In this document: piece by piece, positions 55,195 to 64,000 of the stretch
Numbering within the stretch: position 1 is the first letter of the stretch
How the letters are laid out: every line of letters begins with the position of its first letter
DNA from: Achatina immaculata
Taxonomy: Eukaryota > Mollusca > Gastropoda > Stylommatophora > Achatinidae
NCBI GenBank assembly: GCA_009760885.1
Contig: CM019721.1
Span: forward strand, 23,265,146 to 23,329,145
Direction of reading: 5' to 3'
DNA: 64,000 nt
Notes under the pieces: generated by a model
Database searches by the model: none
What the model saw: the letters and a program-made list of their open reading frames with translations, nothing else
What the model was told of the DNA's origin: nothing
Made by a program: the position numbers and the translations under genes

Positions 55195-56050
55195 GAAAGA
55201 GAAATTTACAAAGTACTGATTTCCACACAGTTATTAAAAAAAAACTTTATAAATTACTGATTTCCGCACAGATATTAAAAAAAAAACTTTATAAATCACT
55301 GATTTCCACACAGATATTAAAAAAACTATAAATTACTGATTTCCGCACAGATATTTAAAAAACTTTATAAATTACTGATTTCCACACAGATATTAAAAAA
55401 AACTATAAATTACTGATTTCCACGCAGATATTAAAAAAAACTTTATAAATTACTGATTTTCGCACAGATATTATAAAAACTTTATAAATTACTGATTTCT
55501 GCACAGATATTAAAAAAAAAACTTTATAAATTACTGATTTCCACAGAGATATAAAAAAAAAAACTTTATAAATTACTGATTTTCGCACAGATATAAAAAA
55601 AACACGTTATAAATTACTGATTTCTGCACAGATATTAAAAAAAAACTTTATAAATTACTGATTTCTGCACAGATATTAAAAAAAAAAACTTTATAAATTA
55701 CTGATTTCCACACAGATATTTAAAAAAAAACTTTATAAATTACTGATTTCTGCACAGATAAAAAAAAAACTTTATAAATTACTGATTTCCACAGAGATAT
55801 AAAAAAAAAACTTTATAAATTACTGATTTTCGCACAGATATTAAAAAAAAACGTTATAAATTACTGATTTCTGCACAGATATTAAAAAAAAACTTTATAA
55901 ATTACTGATTTCCACACAGATATTAAAAAAAAACTTTATAAATTACTGATTTTCGCACAGATATTACAAAAACTTTATAAATTACTGATTTCCGCACAGA
56001 TATTAAAAAAAAACTTTATAAATTACTGATTTTCGCACAAATATTAAAAA
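55195..56050. repeat. About 42-bp tandem repeat, about 20 copies
   Basis: TTTATAAATTACTGATTTCC then GCACAGATATT and an A-run of 4-9 bases. Unit length varies with the A-run. Subtypes are CCACA, CCGCA, TCGCA and CTGCA. Confidence 0.95.
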
Positions 56051-56489
56051 AAAGAAAGCGATATTACAAATGACAGAAGTCGTCAATGGAACAAAAATAG
56101 GGTAATCTTTTCTTGTTACCCGGCTCAGTGCTACTGGCTCCGATGAGAAGACGTTAAAATCTGTCTCCAGAAATTCTAAAAGACCTGGTCAGATTTTCCT
56201 TCATCAACATCAGGTCACGCCTCGTCGATCAGTGTCTTGCTTCTGCACGTCCCTAGGGTGTCATTTAATTGCTTGTGTAATATAACAGAGTAATCAACTT
56301 GCATCTGGGCTGGTTAGATATTGCTGGCCAACGATAAAAGCTCTAATTTGCGAAATTTAATCCAGAAGTTCCCAAGGAAATTAGATCCTTTACAACGTGA
56401 AATATCATCTTAAGAAAAGTTTAGAATTTTTTTTTGTGTCTCATCTAATCTCTCTCTAAATTAAAACGTGGTTACAGAAAATATAAGGA
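56051..56489. other. No recognisable feature
   Basis: Unique sequence between two repeat regions. Confidence 0.5.
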
Positions 56490-56638
<149 letters not shown>

Positions 56639-57520
56639 AAATGGAGAAGATAAAAAACAAAGGGACAAGGAAAGAAAGAGCAAATAAGAGAGAGAAACAA
56701 AGTGAAGAAAGGAGAAGAAAGATAGAGAGTTGTGTGTCCGAGAGGGGAGGGGAGATACAGAAGGAAATTAGAAGAAAAAAAATAAAAGCAAAGAAAAGAG
56801 AGAGAAACAAACGGGAGAAACAGAGAGAGGGAGAGAGAGAGAGAGAGAGGAATAAAATGAAAAGAGAGAAAAACGAAATGAACAGAAAGATACACATAAA
56901 TACAGAGAAACAAAGAGAAAAGCGTGAAACAAAAGAGAAATGAAGAAAAGAAAACAAAGTGGAGAGTCAAATTAAAGAAGAGGGGGAAAGCAAAGTGAAG
57001 GAAGATAAAAGAACAAAGTGAATACAGTAAAACAAAGCGAGTAGAGAGAATAGAGAAAAAGAGAGAAGAAGGAGAGAGGAAGAGAGAGAAGATGGAAAGA
57101 GAGAAAGAGAGAAGAGAGAGAGAAGAGGGAGAAAGAAAGAGAAAGAAAAGGAAGAGTGAGAAGAAGGAGGGAGGAAGAGAGATGAGGGAGAGAGGAAGAG
57201 AAAGAGAGAAGAGGGAGAAAAGAAGAGGGTGGAGGTAAAGGAGAGAAGAGAGAGAGAGGAAAAGAGATGAGGGAGAGAGGAAATGAGAGACGAGAGAGAG
57301 GGGAAGAGAGTGGAAGTAGAGGTTAAAAGAGAGAAGAGAGAAAGAGGAAGAGAGATGGGGGAGAAAGGAAATGAGAGACGAGGGAGAGAGGAAGAGAGAG
57401 AGAATAAGGAAAGAGGAAGAGAGAGACATGGTAGAGAGGAAGACACAGAGAGAGAAGAGGGAGGAAGAGAGAGAGAGAGAGACAAGGGAGAGAGGAAGAG
57501 AAGATGAAGAGATAAACTAA
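56639..57520. repeat. 0.9-kb polypurine tract
   Basis: The plus strand is almost only A and G (GAGAGA, AAAGAG, GGGAGA types), with rare C or T mostly before 57060. Ser/Leu/Phe-rich frames on the minus strand and Glu/Arg/Lys-rich frames on the plus strand are composition artefacts. Confidence 0.95.
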
Positions 57521-57808
57521 AAAAGATGCTGAAACTAAGTGAAGAGAAAAATAAAATGAAGGTTGAGAAACAATTTGCGGGAAGATTACCGAAGAAAATA
57601 AAAGGAAAAAAAAATAAAGAAAAAGAAACAAACTCCAGGAACTTTCAACGTTAAATGAAAGAATTTTAATCAGAGTTAATCATCGCAATCTCAGAAGCAT
57701 GGCAATAATGATGGAAGAGATTTTGGAAAGAAATGAAAAGAAGAAAATTGATGACAGCTGCACATAAAATAGTGCACCAAAGAATCTTGAAGGTCGAGAA
57801 ACAGGAAT
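57521..57808. other. No recognisable feature
   Basis: A-rich sequence leading to the mariner boundary. Confidence 0.5.
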
Positions 57809-59123
57809 AAGTGCACAAGGACCGACAATTAAGTAATGAGACTAATTACATAAAAAATAAAATAAACAACAGCTGAAGATATAGCCTGTATTTTATTCAA
57901 AGTAAGCCCTTTGTGTATTGATACAGCGAGTGGCACGATCTAACAAACACAGGAACGACCTCTTATGTTGGTGTGGCCCTTAAACTCGATGTTACGGCCC
58001 TCTGGATGTCATCAGTATCGTCAAAGAAGCGTACTTTCAGTTGTATTTTGTATTTTGTAATTTTGGGAATAGAAAATAATCGCAGGGAGACAAATCTGGT
58101 GAATTGGGTGGATGGTTGAGAACACAGACTCGTTTTTGGGCCAAAAAACTACCGCCGGGTGAGCTGGTGCTTTATCATGAAGAAGGAAAAAACTGCCAGG
58201 TGTTGAATACTCAGGTCGGACTCGGAGAATCCTTTTCAATAGACGTGTCAAAATACTTAAATAAACTTTGGTAGTGACATTCTGTCCCTCTGGAATAAAT
58301 TCTTTGTGAATAACTCATTTGCTGTCGTAGAAGTACACCAACATTGTCTTCATTTTCGACTTTTGAAGACGAAATTTTTTGCCTTTTCGTAATGATGATG
58401 ATGACTTCCACTGAGCACTTTGGCATTTAGTTGTGAGATCATAAAGGAAAATCCATGTTTCATCCTCTGCAACAGTCAAATTTAAGAAATGTTTATTCCT
58501 GCGACACGTTTTGATGATGTCTTTTGCGTACTCAACACGCTGATGTTTTTGGTCATCAGACAACGCGTGTAGTACAAATCGGAAAGGAACTTTTTTTCTT
58601 GCCCAAATCTTCCACTGAAATTTTAAGAATGGTCTTTCAGTTAACACCAAATTTATCTGCCATCATCCTCACAGTCAAACAACGATCTTCTTGAATCCGT
58701 TCTCTACTTTTGCAATGAGCTCCTTATTACGAACTGAAATTGGGCCCCCATGTCCAGTTGCATTTGTAATCGTTTCTATACCACTTTTGAATCATGAATA
58801 CCACCTGAACATCTGTGCAAAAAATAAACAATTATCCCCATAAACTTGTCGCATCAATTCAATTGTCTCAGTGGCACTTTCCCCCAGTTTTAAACAGAAT
58901 ATAATGATAACTTTTTGCTCCATGCTGATTACGTGACAATGCACCTCTAACTAGGGCAACATAATGGCGGCTTGTTTGTCGTCTGCTTATCGCGCGGCGA
59001 TGAAAAGTTGCCAGATCATAGATGAATGTTGCCTCTTTGGATCCCATGGTTTGCTTCACAGATGGCATTTTTATCTTGGCCATAATAAAATCAGTGTCAT
59101 TATTTAATTGTCGGACCGTGTAT
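57809..59123 (-). mobile_element. mariner element 2, near full length, inactive
   Basis: GGACCGACAATTAAGTAATG (from 57819) and the complement of 59093-59114 form terminal inverted repeats, with TA at the presumed outer ends. The 1.3-kb length suits mariner. Transposase on the minus strand: MEQKVI-like start near 58922, KLGESATETIELMRQVYGDN, then VLTERPFLKFQWKIWARKKV, FVLHALSDDQKHQRVEYAKD, first catalytic Asp in VAEDETWIF, KRILRVRPEYS, second Asp in LLHDKAPAH. The third Asp region is frameshifted (IHPIHQICLP in place of PPNSPDLSP). Several stops. Confidence 0.85.
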
Positions 59124-59236
59124 ATAATCTGGGCACTGAGACTAGAATGGTAGAAATGACTGATGACAATAATGAAGTAAAAGATCAAGGCCCGTGGTAG
59201 CAGTATTACTAGCCTCCGATATTAGCAGCAATTCAT

Positions 59237-59268
59237 GAAGAAGAAGAAGAAGAAGAAGAAGAAGAAGC
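59237..59268. repeat. (GAA)n microsatellite
   Basis: About ten GAA triplets. It may be a residual retroelement tail, but nothing recognisable precedes it. Confidence 0.9.
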
Positions 59269-59269
59269 C

Positions 59270-59395
59270 TTACCTCACTCTTTAGTTAGAAAGATTGTAG
59301 CATAAACTTTATCTCACTCTTTAGTTAGAAAGATTGTAGCAGAAACTTTACCTCACTCTTTAGTTAGAAAGATTGTAGCAGTTCCTTACAGCACC
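59270..59395. repeat. About 46-bp tandem repeat, 3 copies
   Basis: CTCACTCTTTAGTTAGAAAG then ATTGTAGCA. The third copy is degenerate. Confidence 0.85.
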
Positions 59396-59925
59396 CTTTA
59401 CTTAGCAAGATTAGAGTCAGCAAAGTTCAGTCTGTTCTTAAGGAGAGCACTCTGCTAATATGAAGCTGTGTTTATGTACTTAACAAACTAATAATTGAAC
59501 TCATTAAGAGACTCTTTCACACTTACATAAATAAAGCTGGTACATACTTGGGAACTGGCGAGAGTTGTACATACAACCAGGAATGTTCTAAGCGCTATCG
59601 ACCAGATGCAAGGCACTGCTGCTGTATGTTCGAAGTATGGGCGAACTTAAGATCCATTGTGAAAACACTAGTCTGAATATGACAAAAAAATAAAATCCTC
59701 GTGTAGATAAATACCTGGTGGCATGACACTGATGACATATATCGACTCGGCATCATGACATTAGAAAACCAAGAAGGTCATTTAGTGTTTGTTTAAATGT
59801 CCGACTGAACTTGGGCAGGTCATGATCTTGTTTTTTTTTGTTGTTTTGTTTTGTTTCGTTTTGTTTTGTTTGGATTTGTTCCACGCAGTTGAAGTTTAAG
59901 ATGGTTATGATGCTGGTAACCATAT
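59396..59925. other. No recognisable feature
   Basis: Unique sequence with a (TTTTG)n-like run at 59830-59870. Confidence 0.5.
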
Positions 59926-60745
59926 TTTGCCACGGCGTATAGCTACAGGAGAAGACAGGTAGGCATATTTTGCCACGGCGTGTAGCTACAGGAGAAGACA
60001 GGTAGGCATATTTTGCCACGGCGTGTAGCTACAGGAGAAGACAGGTAGGCATATTTTGCCACGGCGTTTAGCTACAGGAGAAGACAGGTAGGCATATTTT
60101 GCCACGGCGTATAGCTACAGGAGAAGACAGGTAGGTATATTGTGCCACGGCGTGTAGCTACAGGAGAAGACAGGTAGGCATATTTTGCCACGGCGTGTAG
60201 CTACAGGAGAAGACAGGTAGGCATATTTTGCCACGGCGTATAGCTACAGGAGAAGACAGTTAGGCATATTGCGCCACGGCGTGTAGCTACAGGAGAAGAC
60301 AGGTAGGCATATTTTGCCACGGCGTATAGCTACAGGAGAAGACAGGTAGGCATATTTTGCCACGGCGTATAGCTACAGGAGAAGACAGTTAGGCATATTT
60401 TGCCACGGCGTATAGCGTACAGTCTGACGGGATGGTGTGAGAGGAGATCATCAACTGAACTGATGGCCTGCATGAAGGATCCTGTACTCTGGAGAAGCAT
60501 AATAGCCAACGCCAGTCGGCACGGTATATGATGATGATGATGATTATGATGGTGATGATCATGATGATCATGATGATCATGATCATGATGTATAGCTACA
60601 GGAGAATACAGGTAGCCATAGTCTGCCACGGCGAATGGCTACAGAAAACTAGCCATATTTTGCCACGGCGTGTAGCTACAGGAAAAGAAAGTGTTGTCAC
60701 TATCTGTACAGAGCCTTTCCTTCCACAACTGTCATAGAAGACAAG
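59926..60745. repeat. 43-bp tandem repeat, about 13 copies, interrupted
   Basis: GCCACGGCGTGTAGCTACAG starts at 59929, 59972 and onward every 43 bases. A LINE fragment interrupts it at 60417-60589. Diverged units continue to about 60745. Confidence 0.95.
60417..60589 (+). mobile_element. Short LINE 3' end with (GAT)n tail
   Basis: 173 bases flanked by GTATAGC (60410-60416, 60590-60596). It encodes SLTGWCERRSSTELMACMKD and LWRSIIANASRHGI and ends in an expanded GATGAT/CATGAT tail. Same family as 26700 and 32781. Confidence 0.9.
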
Positions 60746-60837
60746 TAGCCACATTCTACGGCTGGTGGCTCTTGGCGGCGCTCTTTGGGCATCAACTTTT
60801 CATCCGGGTACAGGAGTTCGATTTACTGTAGGGTCTT

Positions 60838-61090
60838 CTTCTTCTTCTTCCTCTTTCCGAGGCATTAAGGCTCAATGCTGCAGATAAATTTCGCCTCCAT
60901 TCCTCTCTATTTCTATTCTTCTCTCTCCAGCTGGTGACACCAATTTCCCTGTATATCCTCTTCTATGTTGTCTCTCCATCCCTGTCTTGGTCTACCTTTT
61001 GGTCTTGCTCCCTTTATCTCTTGTGCATACACGCTTTTCTTTTATCTGTTCTCTTCCATTTTTTTCTAAGTGGCCCAACCAGAGTAGTCG
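60838..61090 (-). pseudogene. LINE ORF2 C-terminal relic with (GAA)n tail
   Basis: Minus strand: INVLKLNRLLWLGHLEKNGR, then after a frameshift EIKGARPKGRPRQGWRDN and IEEDIQGNWCHQLE, then EEWRRNLSAALSLNASER before (GAA)n (plus-strand TTC at 60838-60850). The left end is the LINE 3' end. The right end runs in frame into the 45-bp array. Confidence 0.75.
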
Positions 61091-61455
61091 ATTAAGTTTT
61101 AAGACATTTATAATCGGCTGGGATTTTAATAAGCTGTTAAGTTTTAAGAGGTTTATAATCCGCTGGCATTTTAATAAGCTGTTAAGTTTTAAGACGTTTG
61201 TAATCCGCTGGCATTTTAATAAGCTGTTAAATTTTAATAGGTTTGTAATCCGCTGGGATTTTAATAAGCTGTTAAGTTTTAAGAGGTTTATAATCCGCTG
61301 AGATTTTAATAAGCTGTTAAGTTTTAAGAGGTTTATAATCCGCCGGGATTTTAATAAACTGTTAAGTTTTAAAGGTTTATAATCCGCCGGGATTTTAATT
61401 AACTGTTAAGTTTTAAGAGGTTTATAATCGGCTGGGATTTTAATAAGCTGTTAGT
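61091..61455. repeat. 45-bp tandem repeat, about 8 copies, in LINE frame
   Basis: GGGATTTTAATAAGCTGTTA then AGTTTTAAGAGGTTTATAAT and CCGCT. On the minus strand a 15-codon unit (INLLKLNSLLKSQRI) repeats. The last unit passes without a break into INVLKLNRLLWLGHL of the LINE at 60838-61090. Confidence 0.9.
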
Positions 61456-61875
61456 GGTCAGTATTTTTGTTGACTCTGGCAAAGTTAAAAGAAACGTACC
61501 TGCACACACAGAGGTGACTGTTCTAGGTGCGAGATCTTTGCCTCCATTTCAAAGTATATTCCCCCCCCCCCTTTTCCTCCCCCCACTCCCTCCGAGGGAT
61601 AGAGTGGTAATAAAGCCGAGAGAGGGGGTTGCTGGATAACATGAACATATAAATGTATGTGTAAAATATGTTATATGGAATGTTTATTTTTTATGCCAGT
61701 TGTATTACTTTATAACTGAGAGTCACTGTGCCGTGTCGATTTAATTCTTTACTTGTATCTCTACAAAAAGAAATTAGTTTATCAGGTAATGACATTAGTC
61801 TCTTTAGTACAACAGTACGAACAGGACCTGACTCTTCTTTTATGGTCTTTCCCAGCTTCTGCCCCACTATATTTA
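61456..61875. other. No recognisable feature
   Basis: Contains a C-run near 61562. The start of a LINE relic follows. Confidence 0.5.
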
Positions 61876-62175
61876 TATATACTACAAGAACTTAATATTG
61901 AAGAAGGCTGGCGAGTAAATAGAGAAAATTTAAAATATTTTGGACACTTTCAACGTCATGATAATTTAGAGAAGACTGTCTTGGAATGGTACATTTTCGG
62001 AAACAGAAAGGGAAGAAGACCAAGGCGAAGATGGCTGCAAGACATCGTTGATGATCTGCAAACAGATGCATCAGCAGCAGGCCATCTTGTTCACAACCGA
62101 GAGGCTTACAGAAGTGCTGTTAGGGAAGAAAAGTTCCGCAAGGGGCATGCATATGACTGACTGACTGACCCCGGG
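61876..62175 (+). pseudogene. LINE 3' relic with (TGAC)n tail, copy 2
   Basis: LQELNIEEGWRVNRENLKYF then GHFQRHDNLEKTVLEWYIFG, RRPRRRWLQDIVDDLQTDAS, HNREAYRSAVREEKFRKGHA, and a GACTGACTGACTGAC tail. Relative to 39281 it lacks the KRIKERK codons. It is 5' truncated and short. Confidence 0.85.
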
Positions 62176-62900
62176 CTATCTACACTCTTAAAGCTGTGCA
62201 ATCAACAGTAAATGCCAACACAACGTTTACTTGTACAGAGAAGATACAATTCCGCCATTTTATATCTAGATTCCAGTTTATTACACTTATATCACGAAAC
62301 CAAAACAAGAGTGAACATACTTTACATGAACATGCAGAAAATGCACATTTATAACACATAATCATTTGATTAAGACATTAAATTAGCCTTCATCATACCA
62401 TTGAGCCGTATCAGCAGCTGGGTCTAGACATTGAGTATCGACACTTACATTATCTTATTAGACATTGTCTAGAAAAGCGTACACATAACATGGACAACCT
62501 GTGGGCCTCGTGGGGCCGTTTAATAACACAAAATTAGCGCCCCAATCTCTGGACTCACATACACAGATATCGAGATTTATGAACATTGATGATGAGAACT
62601 AAGACATGATAATGACTGCAAGTTACAATGTCGAATATGATTTTACATGGGACAGGAAGGTTCAAGCAATCGAACACTTGACCACAAACCATACAAAAAC
62701 ATCATGTCCCCGTGACACATCTCATGTCACTTAATCTCATATAGCTCCACCAAAAACATATAAACGACAGTATTACAATTAGGAATCTTTAGTTCATCAT
62801 TAATCTCTCAACAACTTGGTACTTCTCCCAACATATATGATGTATCACGACTTATATTACTTTACACTTACATCTCCTTGTCGTGATGAAAACAGCTCAC
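62176..62900. other. No recognisable feature
   Basis: Unique A/T-rich sequence. No gene or repeat was recognised. Confidence 0.5.
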
Positions 62901-63080
62901 ATTACTTGTCACGAAGACATTACTTGCCACGAAGATATTACTTGTCACGAAGACATTACTTGCCACGAAGATATTACTTGTCACGAAGACATTATTTGTC
63001 ACGAAGACATTACTTGCCACGAAGATATTACTTGTCACGAAGACATTACTTGTCACGAAGACATTACTTGTCACGAAGAC
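62901..63080. repeat. 18-bp tandem repeat, about 10 copies
   Basis: CACGAAGACATTACTTGT/C units alternate with GATATTACTTGT. Open frames on both strands come from the 18-base period. Confidence 0.95.
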
Positions 63081-63140
63081 CTCTAACAGAAAGACAAAAT
63101 GTAAATTTTATATGCGATCAGGGACAACCGTAACATTTTA

Positions 63141-64000
63141 TACGAGGGGTGATTGATAAGTTCTTGGCATAATGTACTACGGATTATTTGTGGACAACGT
63201 TTCTGGCTTAAATCTCAACATAGTCCCCTAGCAAGTTTATGCACTTAGTTTAGCAATCCTGGAGCATACGGATCTCTTCTTTGTAAAAGTCGGCACATTG
63301 TGCCAGTAGAAAGTGATATACATCATGAATGACGTCATCATCTGAAGCAAATTTGTGACCACTTAGCTCCTTTTTGAGTTTGGTAAACAGGTAATAGTCC
63401 GAAGGGGCCAAATCTGGGGAATAAGGAGGATGTTCAAGAAGCTGGAAGCCACATTCATGAATGGCAGCCACTGCCACCGCCGACTTGTGAACTGGAGCAT
63501 TGTCTTGCTGAAAGATGACTCCTCTCGTCAATTTCCCTCTACGCTTTTCCTTCAATTTGACCCGTAGCTGCTTCACAAGATTAGTGTAATAGGCCCCGGT
63601 GACCGTTCTGCCCTTCTGAAGATAGTCTACCAATAGCACACCTTCTGAATCCCAAAAGATGGAAGCTATCACTTTGCCTGCAGACAGAATCACCCTTGCT
63701 TTTTTTTTTTGGAAGTGGGGATCCATGATGTTTCCACTGCTTTGACTGTTCTTTGGTTTCTGGTTGAAAATAATGAACCCAAGCCTCATCCATAATCACA
63801 AATTACTGAAGTTACTTTTCAGGATCTGCAGAAAAATGGCCAAGATAGTCTCTTGACATGTTGAGACGCTGTCGTTTGTGATCAGCTCCAAGAAGTTTCG
63901 GGACCAATCGAGCAGAGACCTTTGTCATTTGAAGATCATTGTGAATAATGGAATGAACACGTTCCTAGGAGATACCCAACTCAGTAGCAATGTACCGTTC
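63141..64000 (-). mobile_element. mariner element 3, 3' part, runs off the window
   Basis: The left terminal repeat TACGAGGGGTGATTGATAAG starts at 63141 (TA plus inverted repeat). The transposase on the minus strand reads RYIATELGIS stop, KVSARLVPKLLGADHKRQRL, two more stops, first catalytic Asp in VIMDEAWVHYF, a frameshift at an A-run (about 63700-63710), then VILSAGKVIASIFWDSEGVL, second Asp in QQDNAPVHKS and third in PPYSPDLAPSDYYLF, 34 residues later (D34D). It ends MLQDC at about 63250. The other terminus lies beyond the window. Confidence 0.85.

Noticed and set aside
60750..60830. Possible B-box (GGAGTTCGATTTAC) of another SINE
   Set aside because: No A-box at proper spacing and no second copy seen in the window.

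Overview
This window looks like a repeat-dominated stretch of an invertebrate animal genome. The evidence is a mix of non-LTR retrotransposons (LINEs) with microsatellite 3' tails, a Penelope-like element with a GIY-YIG domain, Ty3/gypsy-type LTR elements, three mariners and a BED-finger hAT transposon, together with many minisatellites. A mollusc or other lophotrochozoan would fit, but that is an inference from transposon style, not a species assignment. I see no convincing host protein-coding gene, rRNA gene or functional tRNA gene. Almost every long open frame is a decayed transposon or a tandem repeat whose unit length is a multiple of three.

Layout. 1-7400: small tandem repeats, a 169-bp self-complementary SINE-like element (284-452), and a degenerate 22-bp array split by a broken hAT transposon (3515-6157). 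7690-14480: a decayed LINE on the minus strand whose reading frame contains 48-bp, 12-bp and 24-bp arrays. Part of it is duplicated 3.66 kb away, and the two copies are separated by a 28-bp minisatellite. 14481-24999: a nested LTR-retroelement complex inside the 28-bp array. It contains an exact 1.76-kb tandem duplication, three further copies of an LTR-proximal region, a 1.4-kb-arm inverted repeat, and a pol-less element with a 423-codon Gag-like ORF. 25000-25486: the 28-bp array resumes.

26360-31290: a 44-bp satellite interrupted by a truncated Penelope-like element with inverted pseudo-LTRs (itself carrying a LINE) and by two LINEs facing tail to tail. 31800-41000: further minisatellites, LINE 3' ends with clear target-site duplications, a mariner and a tRNA-derived SINE. 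41190-47300: 19-, 65- and 68-bp arrays, LINE relics and a second tRNA-derived SINE. 47273-53985: a tandem segmental duplication whose two copies differ greatly in internal array lengths. 54000-64000: more LINE relics, a 42-bp array, a TATC microsatellite followed by about 0.9 kb of polypurine, a near full-length mariner, 43-bp, 45-bp and 18-bp arrays, and a mariner running off the window end.

The most unusual pattern is that several minisatellites (24, 12, 48 and 45 bp) lie in the reading frame of LINE reverse-transcriptase C-terminal regions. For two of them the unit is visibly a repeated piece of the conserved LINE protein. Other arrays act as landing pads for further insertions. The window therefore reads as repeated cycles of insertion, local tandem expansion and segmental duplication.
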